The notes beneath the pieces were generated by a model. It saw only the letters and a list, made by a program, of their open reading frames with translations, had not been told where the DNA came from and ran no database searches. The translations under genes were made by a program, and so were the position numbers. From Alphaproteobacteria bacterium (lineage in GTDB: Bacteria; Pseudomonadota; Alphaproteobacteria; Caulobacterales; Hyphomonadaceae), in assembly GCA_016125405.1 (NCBI GenBank), contig WGLW01000034.1, positions 1 through 64,000 of the forward strand: 64,000 nucleotides of DNA. Reading direction: 5' to 3'. Positions 35,545 through 43,882 of the stretch are shown piece by piece (the stretch's first letter is position 1; each line of letters begins with the position of its first letter).

Positions 35545-36582
35545 ATGGGACCAGCCGCTTCGCCCGGCCCGCTCAGGCTGATGGGCGCGCCGGGCTCGCC
35601 CTATACCCGCAAGATGATCGCGCTTCTGCGCTACCGCCGCATTCCCTACGCGATCCTGTGGGGCGGCCATCAACGCCCGCCGGAAGGCTACCCCGCGCCC
35701 AAGGTGCGCCTCCTTCCGACATTCTATTTTCCCGCTGACGATGGCGCGCTCGAAGCTGTCGTCGATTCCACGCCGATCGCCCGCCGCCTCGAAGCTGACT
35801 ACCCCGGCCGGTCCGTGATCCCGGACGATCCGGCGCTGCGCTGGCTCAACGAGCTGATCGAGGATTTCGCGGACGAATGGCTGACCAAGCCGATGTTCCA
35901 CTATCGCTGGGCGCACCAGGCCGACATCCTCAATGCCGGCCCGTTGCTGGTTTACTGGTCGGCGCCAACAGTTTCGCCCGAAGAAGGTTCGGCGATGGCG
36001 GTGGCGTTTTCCGAACGCCAGATCGGGCGCCTGCATGTTGTCGGCTCCAACGACATAACGGCGGAGACCATCGAGTCGAGCTATCGGCGTCTGCTCGGAC
36101 TTCTCGACGAGCGCATTCGAGATGAAGGCTATGTCTTCGGCGCCCGGCCCGCGACGGCTGACTTCGCGCTCTACGGCCAGCTGACGCAACTGGCGATCGT
36201 CGAGCCGACGTCCGCAGCCATTGCGTGCCGGGACGCGCCGCGCGTGCGCGCCTGGATCGACAGGGTCGAGGACCTGTCAGGTCTTGAGCCGGAAGCCGGC
36301 GACTGGCTGGCGCGCGACCGGTTCGACGTGCTGCAGGCGCTGCTCGCGGAAATCGGCCGCGTTTACGTTCCTTTCCTGCTCGCCAACGCCGCCGCCGTTC
36401 AGGCGGGCGAAAAAGCGTTTGAAACCGATATCGACGGTCGCAAATGGTCCCAGCCGACCTTTCCCTATCAGGCCAAGTGCCTGCAGTGGCTTCAGGAAGG
36501 GTATCGCGCGCTCGGGTCCGGCGACCGGTCCGTCGTCGACAATGTTCTCGAGGGAACCGGATGCGAACGGCTGACTGCGTGA
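35545..36582 (+). CDS. Glutathione S-transferase family protein
   Basis: 345 residues, longer than a usual GST (about 200-230). The thioredoxin-like N-terminal domain is at residues 10-95 (RLMGAPGSPYTRKMIALLRY, LPTFYF, and VDSTPIARRLEADYPGR with the glutathione-binding Ser position). A helical GST-C domain follows (YVFGARPATADFALYGQL). An extra C-terminal helical region of about 80 residues is present. GGGAGGA precedes the ATG. It lies between two sulfatase genes with copy B of the shared motif before it. The role may be glutathione-dependent dehalogenation, ether cleavage or isomerisation; which one cannot be told. Confidence 0.82.
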   Translation: MGPAASPGPLRLMGAPGSPYTRKMIALLRYRRIPYAILWGGHQRPPEGYPAPKVRLLPTFYFPADDGALEAVVDSTPIARRLEADYPGRSVIPDDPALRWLNELIEDFADEWLTKPMFHYRWAHQADILNAGPLLVYWSAPTVSPEEGSAMAVAFSERQIGRLHVVGSNDITAETIESSYRRLLGLLDERIRDEGYVFGARPATADFALYGQLTQLAIVEPTSAAIACRDAPRVRAWIDRVEDLSGLEPEAGDWLARDRFDVLQALLAEIGRVYVPFLLANAAAVQAGEKAFETDIDGRKWSQPTFPYQAKCLQWLQEGYRALGSGDRSVVDNVLEGTGCERLTA

Positions 36583-36609
36583 TGGCTGCGGCTTCGGAGA
36601 TGGGGTGAC

Positions 36610-38277
36610 ATGAAACGATTTCTTCTGATCGCGCTCGTCGTTGTCGTCGGGCTTGGCGCTGCGGCCTTCATCTTCCGCAAGCCCCTGATCCTCTACACCG
36701 CCACCACCATCGCCAAGGCGCAAAGCAAGATCGCTCCCAACCATCCGGTCGAATGGCAGCAGGGCCCGGATCAGGCCGCAACGCCGCTGGACCAGCGACC
36801 GCCCAACATCGTCTTCATTCTCGCAGACGATCTCGGCATCAACGACATCACCACTTTCGGCGGCGGCAACGCCGGCGGCCGCGTGCCGACGCCCAATATC
36901 GACCGGCTGGCGAAGCAGGGCGCAATCTTCTCCCGCGCCTATTCCGGCAGCTCCACCTGCGCCCCGTCGCGCGCCATGATCATGACCGGCCGCTACCCGA
37001 CGCGGACCGGCTTCGAGTTCACGCCGACGCCAAACGGCATGGGCAGGCTGGTGTCGATGTTCGCCAACGGCGACGGGTCGGGCCTTCCGCCGCTGGATTA
37101 CGACGCCAAGCTCGACAAGTCCTCGCCGCCTTTCGCGCAACAGGGCCTGCCGGGAAAGGAAGTCACCATCTCCGAGGTTCTCCGCGACGCCGGCTACCAC
37201 ACTGTCCACATCGGGAAATGGCACCTTGGCCTTGGCCCGGAATTCGGCCCCAACGCGCAGGGCTTCGACGAGAGCCTTCTTATGGCCAGCGCGCTCTACC
37301 TGCCCGAGCACGACCCCAACGTGGTCAACGCAAAGCTCTCCTTCGACCCGATCGACAAGTTTCTCTGGGCCCGCATGCAGTACGCCGCCGCCTACAATGA
37401 GGGCCCTTGGTTCAAACCCGGCGGCTATCTCACGGACTGGTGGACCGACGAGGCGATCAAGGTCATCCACGCCAACCGCAACCGCCCGTTTTTCCTCAAT
37501 GTCGCGGAGTGGGGCGTGCATACCCCGCTTCAGGCGACCAAGGCCGACTATGACGCCGTCGGCGACATCCAGCCCCATCGCGCCCGCGTCTACGCCGCCA
37601 TGGTCCGCTCGCTCGACCGCAGCGTCGGCCGCATCATGGACGCCGTGAAGACCGAAGGTCTCGCGGACAACACCATCTTCGTCTTCACCAGCGACAATGG
37701 CGCGCCCGGCTATATCGGCATTCCCAAGGTCAATGCGCCCTATCGCGGCTGGAAGCTGACCCTGTTCGAAGGCGGCATCCGGGTACCGTTCTTCATCTCG
37801 TGGCCCGGACACATCAAACCGGGCACGACAATCGATGCCCCGGTCGCCCACATCGACCTGATGCCGACCTTCGCCGACGCCGCGAAGGCCGCCATTCCTG
37901 TGGGCGACGTGATCGACGGCGCCGACCTGATGCCGCTGGCGGAGGGCGATCCCGCCGCCAATCCGGTCCCGCACGATGCGATCTTCTGGGAGTCCGACTA
38001 TTATCAGGTGGTCCGCCAGGGCGACTGGAAACTGCAGACCACGAAGCGCCCCGAGAAGACCTGGCTGTTCAACCTGAAGGACGACCCAACCGAGCACCAC
38101 GATCTCGCCGCCGAGATGCCGGACAAAGTCGCCGAGCTGAAGCAGCTTCTGGCCGACCATCGCAAAGGCGCGGTTCCCCCGCTCTACCCCTCGACCACGC
38201 AAAGCCCCGTCGCCATCGACAAGACCGCCGCCGACCATTTCGAAAAGGGCGATGAATACGTCTACTGGCCGAACTGA
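36610..38277 (+). CDS. Formylglycine-dependent sulfatase with N-terminal membrane anchor
   Basis: A 555-residue type I sulfatase. Residues 4-22 are an N-terminal helix (FLLIALVVVVGLGAAAFIF) with no clear cleavage site, so it is probably a membrane-anchored periplasmic enzyme. It has NIVFILADDLGINDI, SGSSTCAPSRAMIMTG (Cys117 becomes formylglycine), GYHTVHIGKWHLGLGP, FTSDNGAPGY and a C-terminal substrate strand with WKLQTT. Compared with sulfatase 1 it is a different subfamily, anchored at the opposite end. It follows the GST gene by 27 bases and precedes a small membrane protein by 15. Confidence 0.92.
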   Translation: MKRFLLIALVVVVGLGAAAFIFRKPLILYTATTIAKAQSKIAPNHPVEWQQGPDQAATPLDQRPPNIVFILADDLGINDITTFGGGNAGGRVPTPNIDRLAKQGAIFSRAYSGSSTCAPSRAMIMTGRYPTRTGFEFTPTPNGMGRLVSMFANGDGSGLPPLDYDAKLDKSSPPFAQQGLPGKEVTISEVLRDAGYHTVHIGKWHLGLGPEFGPNAQGFDESLLMASALYLPEHDPNVVNAKLSFDPIDKFLWARMQYAAAYNEGPWFKPGGYLTDWWTDEAIKVIHANRNRPFFLNVAEWGVHTPLQATKADYDAVGDIQPHRARVYAAMVRSLDRSVGRIMDAVKTEGLADNTIFVFTSDNGAPGYIGIPKVNAPYRGWKLTLFEGGIRVPFFISWPGHIKPGTTIDAPVAHIDLMPTFADAAKAAIPVGDVIDGADLMPLAEGDPAANPVPHDAIFWESDYYQVVRQGDWKLQTTKRPEKTWLFNLKDDPTEHHDLAAEMPDKVAELKQLLADHRKGAVPPLYPSTTQSPVAIDKTAADHFEKGDEYVYWPN

Positions 38278-38292
38278 TCTGCCGAGCGATCC

Positions 38293-38730
38293 ATGTCCCT
38301 GCTGCCCGCCTCAACCAACAGCGACTACCTCGGCGCCCGGTCAGCCGCCTGGTTTCTCGCCCTCATCGGCGCGCTGACGTTCGTGCCCGGCTGCATCCAT
38401 ACCTTCCTGTCGGATGGCGGGGCAGGCGTCATCGCCGGGCTCGACCTTACCGCGAACGGGCCGCAGGTGATCGGCCTGTTCGCCTGGGCCGGCGCGACGC
38501 AGATCGCCTGGGGCGCGATGATGCTGGCGGTCGCCCTGCGCTACCGGCCGCTCACGCCGCTCGCCCTCGCCCTGCTTCTTGTCGAACGCACGCTACATGC
38601 GCTTGATGGATGGCTGCTCAAGGCGCCGGCGATCGGTCACAAGCCGCCTGAGGCTTACGCCGTTCTTGTCGCGCTGCCGCTGATCCTGATTTTTCTGGCG
38701 CTGTCCTTGCGCCGCCGCCGCGCCAGCTAG
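38293..38730 (+). CDS. Small membrane protein, DUF4345-like
   Basis: 145 residues with four hydrophobic segments (AAWFLALIGALTFVPGCIH, VIGLFAWAGATQIAWGAMML, TPLALALLLVERTLHALDGWL, LVALPLILIFLALSL) and a basic C-terminus. It resembles DUF4345-type proteins and, in build, the gene at 33175. Its function is unknown. It lies 15 bases behind sulfatase 2, so it is co-transcribed, and overlaps the convergent TetR gene by four bases. Confidence 0.65.
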   Translation: MSLLPASTNSDYLGARSAAWFLALIGALTFVPGCIHTFLSDGGAGVIAGLDLTANGPQVIGLFAWAGATQIAWGAMMLAVALRYRPLTPLALALLLVERTLHALDGWLLKAPAIGHKPPEAYAVLVALPLILIFLALSLRRRRAS

Positions 38731-39350
38731 CGCTTCGATACGAGGCGATTGACCACCGCGGCCATGACCTCTTCCGCCTCCGCCGCCGACAGGCCCTGGT
38801 CCTGGCGCATCCGCCGCCACGCCTGAAAGCCCGTCACCATCTCCAGCGCCGCGCTCAGCACCCGGTCATTGAGAATGTGCGGCGGCAGAATGCCCTGCAG
38901 CCCGCCGCGCTCCAGTCTCAGGAAGCGGTTGTAGTCATCCATCAGATAATCGGACTGGAAGCGCCGGACGCTCGACGCCACCTTCATCGGCATGATCTTC
39001 TCGTAGATGCCCGCCCGGCGCGCCACCAGCTGATCCAGCCGCCCGCGCCAGTCCCTCGCATCGAAGGGCTGCATCACGATCGGCATGATCTCGGCTTCCA
39101 TGCGCGCCGACATCTCGCGATAGAGAACGTCCATTTCCTCGAAATGGCGGAACACGGTGCGCAGGCTCACGCCCGCCGTTTCAGCGACCTTGGCCGCCGA
39201 AAGCGCCATGTCGCCCTCGCGCACGAGCTTGAACAGCGCCTCGACAATCTGCCGGCGGCTACGTTCGCTGCGCATCCGCCGGCCGTCGGCGGGCGCATCG
39301 TCGTCCACGGGCGCGGAATCCGCGCGCTTGAGCGCCTTCTGGGATTTCAT
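38727..39350 (-). CDS. TetR/AcrR family transcriptional regulator
   Basis: 207 residues with an N-terminal TetR HTH at about 28-75 (RSRRQIVEALFKLVREGD, LSAAKVAETAGVSLRTVFRHFEEMDVLYREM). Arg-rich and acidic lead residues (1-27) precede it. It is the only regulator inside the 33-42 kb sulfatase/dehalogenase cluster, so it is the best candidate to bind the three shared dyads. No copy of that motif is visible before its own gene. Confidence 0.9.
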   Translation of the reverse strand: MKSQKALKRADSAPVDDDAPADGRRMRSERSRRQIVEALFKLVREGDMALSAAKVAETAGVSLRTVFRHFEEMDVLYREMSARMEAEIMPIVMQPFDARDWRGRLDQLVARRAGIYEKIMPMKVASSVRRFQSDYLMDDYNRFLRLERGGLQGILPPHILNDRVLSAALEMVTGFQAWRRMRQDQGLSAAEAEEVMAAVVNRLVSKR

Positions 39351-39403
39351 TGCGCCGGCATCTTATTGCGACCGGCGGCCATTGCGACAGGGAAAAATCG
39401 CAT

Positions 39404-40489
39404 CTAGCCGGGCCGTGTGCGGCGAATGTCTGCCGAGCCGGCGGGCAGGCTGAACAGCTCGCCATCGGCGCCAATCTCCAACGGGCCGGAGAACACCTTG
39501 TGCGCATCGCCCAGGAAGGCGGCGTCGAGCAGGCGCGAGGGCAAGGGCGGCACGATGTGATAGAGCACAAGCCGTTTCACCCCCGCCTCTTTGGCCGCGC
39601 GGGCCGCATCTTCCGGCGTCGAGTGATAATTGATGATGTCATGCATGACCTGGGCGAGGTTCGGCTGGCCGTTCTTCTCGGCCGCATCATGCATCATCAT
39701 CACCAGCTTGGGGTTCAGCGCCTCGTGCAACATCAGGTCGGCGCCCCTTGCCGCCTCGACGAAGCCCGGAAAATAAACGGTGTCGCCGCTGAGGGCGACC
39801 GACCGGCCCTTGTAGTCGATGCGATATCCGAACGCCGGCTTCACGGGCCCATGGTCAACCGTGATGGCCGTGATGCGCACACCGCCATCGTCCAGCACCA
39901 CCTTGCGGCCGGGCGGACCATCCGGGATGTCGATCTCCTCGGCGACGCCGCCAAATCCCCCGGGGTCGGCGACCTTGGCGCCGTGATGCGCGGTGCGATA
40001 TCCGCTGTCGATCCGGTAGGCGCCGTTGAACCCGGCGACCACGTCGGCAACGCCCGCCGGTCCTGACACCGGCAACGGCGTATGGCGCGAACCGCCCACC
40101 CACGCCTGAAGCATCACGTCGCCCAACCCGTCGATATGATCGGAGTGCAGGTGCGTGAGATAGACGTGCTCGACCCGCCCGGTCGGAAATCCCATCCGCG
40201 CCAGACGCCGCGCGCCGCCCGAACCCGCATCGAAGACAAACGCCCGCGTCCCGGCGACAATTCCGACACACGGGCCATTGCGCGCCGGATCCGGCAGCGG
40301 CGATCCCGTACCGCACAGATAAACCTGCAACCCGTCGGGAAGGTCAGCCGACCGGTCGCGCCCCACCTGCTTCATCGCGGCGGTGCGGAACATTGTTTCG
40401 CCCATCTGACGTTTCATCGCCAGAAACCCGAGGGCGCCCAGGACGCCGATCGCGATGACGACGACCAGTCCGCGCCAGAGCCACTTCAT
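39404..40489 (-). CDS. MBL-fold metallo-hydrolase with N-terminal membrane anchor (arylsulfatase/RNase Z-like group)
   Basis: A 361-residue metallo-beta-lactamase-fold protein. An N-terminal helix (LVVVIAIGVLGALGFLAM) anchors or exports it. Motifs follow in order: LCGTGSPLPDPARNGPCVGI, FVFDAGSGGARRL, the zinc motif THLHSDHIDG, VDHGPVKPAFGYRI, SGDTVYFPGF, LYHIVPPLP. The layout resembles RNase Z/AtsA-like hydrolases, some of which are metal-dependent arylsulfatases. The cluster suggests an ester or sulfate-ester hydrolase in the periplasm; the exact activity is unknown. ATG 40489 overlaps the preceding DUF1330 gene as ATGA; the frame to 40684 lies inside that gene. Confidence 0.83.
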   Translation of the reverse strand: MKWLWRGLVVVIAIGVLGALGFLAMKRQMGETMFRTAAMKQVGRDRSADLPDGLQVYLCGTGSPLPDPARNGPCVGIVAGTRAFVFDAGSGGARRLARMGFPTGRVEHVYLTHLHSDHIDGLGDVMLQAWVGGSRHTPLPVSGPAGVADVVAGFNGAYRIDSGYRTAHHGAKVADPGGFGGVAEEIDIPDGPPGRKVVLDDGGVRITAITVDHGPVKPAFGYRIDYKGRSVALSGDTVYFPGFVEAARGADLMLHEALNPKLVMMMHDAAEKNGQPNLAQVMHDIINYHSTPEDAARAAKEAGVKRLVLYHIVPPLPSRLLDAAFLGDAHKVFSGPLEIGADGELFSLPAGSADIRRTRPG

Positions 40490-40953
40490 GGCGTTCCCCG
40501 CATTGTACCGGCCAGCGCCACCTGCCAGTCCGGAGCGCCGCCCGCCGGCAACACAGTCTCGATGTTGAGCTGGCCCTTGAGCCCGGCGGAACGGTGCACG
40601 GCGATCTGCCGCCACTCCTCCGACATCGACATGCGCACCATGTCGCCCCGGCCCGGATAGGCCGCGATCGCCACCTCGTCCCAAAGCTCGTCGGCCTTGC
40701 CGAGCGAGAGGAAGGTCACATCCGCAGCAAAGATCGCCTTGCCGCCAAACTTCGGCAGCAGCTCGGTAACGGCGCGGCCGTAGATCATGTAGGCCTCGCG
40801 GCCCGTGAGCGAGGTTTCCCGCCCGTCATCATATTCGGCGCGATCCTTGAACTTCAGCAGGTTGACCATGAAGACCGGACCTTCCGGTCCCGCCTCCATC
40901 AGCTTGCCGATCTGCGAGGGATCGGTCGGGAAGACCTCGTTGACAATGTTCAT
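40486..40953 (-). CDS. DUF1330-like protein
   Basis: 155 residues with the ferredoxin-like strand-helix pattern of DUF1330/dimeric alpha-beta-barrel proteins: PVFMVNLLKFKDRAEYDDGR, YGRAVTELLPKFGGKAIFAAD, and VAIAAYPGRGDMVRMSMSEEW. Such small proteins often sit in catabolic clusters; no reaction is established. I start at ATG 40953 (GAGGGG upstream), although an in-frame ATG lies at 40971. It is translationally coupled to the MBL-fold gene and follows the dehalogenase. Confidence 0.78.
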   Translation of the reverse strand: MNIVNEVFPTDPSQIGKLMEAGPEGPVFMVNLLKFKDRAEYDDGRETSLTGREAYMIYGRAVTELLPKFGGKAIFAADVTFLSLGKADELWDEVAIAAYPGRGDMVRMSMSEEWRQIAVHRSAGLKGQLNIETVLPAGGAPDWQVALAGTMRGTP

Positions 40954-40992
40954 GGCTGTCCCCTCTTGCATCCGGCCCCTGTCGCGCTCCGC

Positions 40993-41997
40993 TCAGGCGG
41001 TTTCGCGCATGAAGTCGATGATCGCTTTCGAAAACGCCTCGGGCTGCTTTTCCTGCAGAAAATGACCGCCGCCCTTGATGGTCACGTGGCTGCGTCCACG
41101 CGCGCCTGGAATGCGGGATTGGAAAGCCGCCTCGCCGCCACGCGTCACCGGATCATCGTCCGTGAACGCCGTCAGCACCGGCCGCTCGAACCGTTCCAGC
41201 ACCGCCCACGCCCTGTCATTCGCCTCTCGCTCCGCCTTGTGCTCGGGCGTCGGCAACAGCGGCACCAGCGCCGGAAACTTGCGCGCGCCGGCGATGTAGC
41301 GCGCGTCCGGATAAGGCGCGACATAGCCGTCGAGCACGGCGGGATCCTCGATCTGCGACAGGATGTTGAACACTTCGCGCACCGAAAATGTTGGCGACTC
41401 GCTGGCGTATTTGACCCAGTAGAGAAAGGCTGCCGGAGCGCCCGCGCGAAACTGCTCCGTCACCATCGCGGCGTCCGGAACCGGAACCTGCGGAAAGAAT
41501 TGCCCGAGCATGGCCACCATCGCCTCGGGCGGCGCCTTCGAGTTCGGCAGACCGGTATTGGCGATCACCAGCCGCGCGAACCGCTCCGGATGAAGCCCCA
41601 CCAGGCGCAGGCCGATCAGCCCGCCCCAGTCCTGGCACACCAGCGTCAGACCCTTGAGATCGAGTCCGGTCAGCCACTGGCTCATCCACTCGACATGACC
41701 CGTATAGGAATAGTCCTCCATCCGCACCGGCTTGTCTGACCGGCCAAAGCCGATCAGGTCCGGCGCGATCACGCGATAGCCGGCGCCCGTCAGGATCTGG
41801 ATCATCTTGCGGTAGAGATACGACCAGGACGGTTCGCCATGCAGGCAGAGGATGGGCTCGCCGTCACGCGGACCTTCATCAAGGTAGTGGAGCCGCAGCT
41901 TTGTCCCGTCGCCAGCAGCGACTTCGGCGTAGTGCGGAGCGAAGGCGTATCCGCTCAATCCCTCGAAACACGTGTCCGGCGTCCTCAGGACTTCCAT
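40993..41997 (-). CDS. Haloalkane dehalogenase (alpha/beta hydrolase, DhlA-like)
   Basis: A 334-residue alpha/beta hydrolase. The oxyanion and halide strand reads LCLHGEPSWSYLYRKMI (Glu55 as in DhlA-type enzymes). The nucleophile elbow is VCQDWGGLIGLRL, with Asp123 as nucleophile and Trp124 as halide ligand. The catalytic acid lies in LTAFTDDDPVT and the base in IKGGGHFLQE. A true Asp nucleophile followed by Trp separates dehalogenases from esterases. It hydrolyses terminal haloalkanes to alcohols and halide in the cytosol. It is divergent from the FGE gene and shares copy C of the cluster's motif. Confidence 0.88.
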   Translation of the reverse strand: MEVLRTPDTCFEGLSGYAFAPHYAEVAAGDGTKLRLHYLDEGPRDGEPILCLHGEPSWSYLYRKMIQILTGAGYRVIAPDLIGFGRSDKPVRMEDYSYTGHVEWMSQWLTGLDLKGLTLVCQDWGGLIGLRLVGLHPERFARLVIANTGLPNSKAPPEAMVAMLGQFFPQVPVPDAAMVTEQFRAGAPAAFLYWVKYASESPTFSVREVFNILSQIEDPAVLDGYVAPYPDARYIAGARKFPALVPLLPTPEHKAEREANDRAWAVLERFERPVLTAFTDDDPVTRGGEAAFQSRIPGARGRSHVTIKGGGHFLQEKQPEAFSKAIIDFMRETA

Positions 41998-42037
41998 CGC
42001 GACCTCGATTCCATCGACCGTCCGCCGACATTCTATG

Positions 42038-42065
42038 TTTTGACATAATGTGTGTCAATATAATC
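42038..42065. promoter_or_regulatory. Shared operator/promoter motif, copy C
   Basis: TTTTGACA (42038-42045), 7 bases, TGTCA (42053-42057), then ATATAATC with TATAAT at 42059-42064. TTGACATAATGTGTGTCAA is a perfect six-base dyad. It lies between the divergent haloalkane dehalogenase and formylglycine-generating enzyme genes. TTGACA and TATAAT are only 13 bases apart, so they are not a normal -35/-10 pair; the dyad is more likely an operator covering a promoter. Confidence 0.6.
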
Positions 42066-42112
42066 GGCGGCGGAGCATTGCGGCGCTCGCGCGCGTGTCG
42101 GACAGTCCACAT

Positions 42113-43189
42113 ATGCGGAACGCCATCCTCAGATCTGCCAGCCTTGCCTGCCTGCTGGCGCTCGCCACAGCGTGCAGCCGCGGCGCCGATATCCAGAAAA
42201 TGTCTGCGGCGATCTCCGCGTCATGCCATACGCCGCCACCATCCGAACACGCACCTGCGACGCAAGGCATGGTCCTGATCCATGGCGGCGATTTCTCCAT
42301 GGGGGCCCAGCCGCGCCATCGCGAGGAAGGTCCGCCGCGGCAGACCCGCGTCGGCGCGTTCTGGATCGATGAAACCGAAGTCACCAATCGCGACTTCGCG
42401 AGGTTCATCGACGCCACGCACTACAAGACGCTGGCCGAACGCCCGCTCGATCCCGCCGCGTATCCCGGACTGACGGCGGACCAGCGCAAACCGTCCAGCC
42501 TTGTCTTTGTCGGCGCAAACAGCCCCAACGCCGGGCCGCTGCAATGGTGGTCGGTGATCGCCGGCGCCGACTGGCGCCATCCGGGCGGGCCAGCCACATC
42601 GATCGCAGGACATGACGACGACCCCGTCGTGCAGGTCGCCTGGGAAGACGCCATGGCCTACGCGCGCTGGCTCGGGCGCGACCTGCCGACTGAAGCCGAA
42701 TGGGAATACGCCGCGCGCGGGGGCCTCGACAACGCGACCTACACCTGGGGCGATGCGCCGCCGGAGGACGCTTCCGGCAAGCCGCTTGCCAATATCTGGC
42801 AGGGCGTTTTCCCGGTGCTCGACACCGGCGCCGACGGCTACAAGGCGAAGGTCGCTCCGGTGGGATGCTTTCCGCCGAACGGCTATGGCCTCCACGACAT
42901 GGCGGGAAATGTCTGGGAGTGGACGAAGGACTGGTACGCGCCGGGCCTTGATCCCGCCGACGCGGACGATCCGCAGGGACCAGACCAATCCCGCGCACGC
43001 GATCCGGACGAACCAGGCGTCGCCAAGCATGTCGTCAAGGGCGGATCATTTCTGTGCGCGGACAATTATTGCCTGCGCTATCGCCCGCCGGCGCGTCAGG
43101 CCGGTCCGCCCGACACCGGATCGAACCACATCGGCTTCCGCACCATCCTGCGCGTTCCGGCAGAACCAGCGCCGACGAAAATCCGCTAA
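42113..43189 (+). CDS. Formylglycine-generating enzyme family lipoprotein (sulfatase maturase)
   Basis: FGE oxidises the CxPxR cysteine of sulfatases to formylglycine with O2. The 358-residue protein starts with a lipoprotein signal (ACLLALATAC lipobox, Cys near residue 21), so it is exported. The FGE domain follows: MVLIHGGDFSMGAQ, DETEVTNRDFARFI, LPTEAEWEYAARGG, YGLHDMAGNVWEWT. The terminal VKGGSFLCADNYCLRY keeps the Cys-x4-Cys active pair of true aerobic FGEs, which many homologues lack. Two CxPxR sulfatases lie 4-8 kb upstream, so it is very probably their activator. Periplasmic placement is unusual, because sulfatases are commonly matured before export. Confidence 0.88.
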   Translation: MRNAILRSASLACLLALATACSRGADIQKMSAAISASCHTPPPSEHAPATQGMVLIHGGDFSMGAQPRHREEGPPRQTRVGAFWIDETEVTNRDFARFIDATHYKTLAERPLDPAAYPGLTADQRKPSSLVFVGANSPNAGPLQWWSVIAGADWRHPGGPATSIAGHDDDPVVQVAWEDAMAYARWLGRDLPTEAEWEYAARGGLDNATYTWGDAPPEDASGKPLANIWQGVFPVLDTGADGYKAKVAPVGCFPPNGYGLHDMAGNVWEWTKDWYAPGLDPADADDPQGPDQSRARDPDEPGVAKHVVKGGSFLCADNYCLRYRPPARQAGPPDTGSNHIGFRTILRVPAEPAPTKIR

Positions 43190-43199
43190 CGCCGTGCGC

Positions 43200-43691
43200 T
43201 CAGCGCTCAGGCTGCGGCGGCGCGTGGCGGTCCAGCGAACCGATGTCGAGGATCGGCGAGGCGTCCATACCTTCGGCGTCCAGCAGAGCGGCGACCCGCT
43301 CAAGGGCAGAGACCACGCTTGCCTGCTCCCAGTCCTGCAGCCTGTTGAAGCGGGCGGAAAAACGGTCCTGCAGAACATCCGGCGTGTCGGCGAGGGCCGC
43401 GCGCCCCTCGGCCGTCAGTTCGGCGGTCACACGGCGGCGGTCATTGGGATCGCGCCGGCGCAGCACCAGCTTTCGCTCCTCCAGCTTGTCGAGCAGGGAT
43501 GTCACCGTCGCCTGGCTCAGCTTCGCCGCTTCGGAAATCGCGCCCGCGCCGGCCTCGCCCTGACGCGCGATGATCTGCAGCACCACCACCTGCGACGGCG
43601 TCAGGCCGGATTTCCGCGCCAGATCGCGCGATGCGAACTCGGCGGCGCGAAGGATTCGGCGGATGGCGACTAGTGCATCCGTGGCGCGCAT
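43200..43691 (-). CDS. ectR: MarR family regulator (EctR-like)
   Basis: 163 residues with a central winged helix (LTPSQVVVLQIIARQGEAGA, AAKLSQATVTSLLDKLEERKLVLRRRDPNDRR, the beta-wing RRR-DPNDRR). ATG 43691 has GGGAGG seven bases upstream. It is divergent from ectA. MarR proteins called EctR repress ectABC in several methylotrophs and halophiles from exactly this position, though often in the same direction. The dyad at 43857-43875 is its likely target. The name is inferred from position and family. Confidence 0.82.
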   Translation of the reverse strand: MRATDALVAIRRILRAAEFASRDLARKSGLTPSQVVVLQIIARQGEAGAGAISEAAKLSQATVTSLLDKLEERKLVLRRRDPNDRRRVTAELTAEGRAALADTPDVLQDRFSARFNRLQDWEQASVVSALERVAALLDAEGMDASPILDIGSLDRHAPPQPER

Positions 43692-43775
43692 CTCAGGCCT
43701 CCCGCATCGACGTTCTCTCCTAACCTCGAGCGGGGCGCTGTGCATATCTCTTCGAATAGTAAAATAATATCAGGC

Positions 43776-43800
43776 GGAACCCCCTCATTCTGCTACGGTT
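43776..43800 (+). promoter_or_regulatory. EcfG-like promoter of the ectoine operon
   Basis: GGAAC (43776-43780), 16 bases, GGTT (43797-43800). The alphaproteobacterial general-stress sigma factor EcfG recognises GGAAC-N16/17-CGTT, so this has a perfect -35 and one mismatch in the -10. It would start transcription about 75 bases before ectA, which fits osmotic control of ectoine synthesis. A second, TTGACT element (43847-43852) closer to ectA could be another promoter. Confidence 0.5.
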
Positions 43801-43856
43801 TTGATCATTAAAGCCCTGTTTTTGCCTAACGATTTGGCAGTTTGGGTTGACTTACA

Positions 43857-43875
43857 TATTTCGATGCACGAAATA
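43857..43875. promoter_or_regulatory. Perfect dyad before ectA, candidate EctR operator
   Basis: TATTTCGATGCACGAAATA is a perfect 7-base inverted repeat with a 5-base centre, placed 7 bases before the ectA start codon. MarR proteins bind such dyads. The first half resembles the TATTTAGT half-site described for methylotroph EctR. A repressor here would block both transcription and early elongation. Confidence 0.55.
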
Positions 43876-43882
43876 CCCGCCC

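Noticed and set aside
36277-38238. A 653-residue minus-strand frame antisense to sulfatase 2
   Set aside because: The sulfatase has the CAPSR and GKWHLG motifs; the antisense frame has none and no start signal.
42040-42064. TTGACA...TATAAT read as a standard sigma70 promoter
   Set aside because: The spacing is only 13 bases. The same 13-base layout recurs at two other sites with TTGACA in dyad symmetry, so an operator next to a -10 is the better reading.
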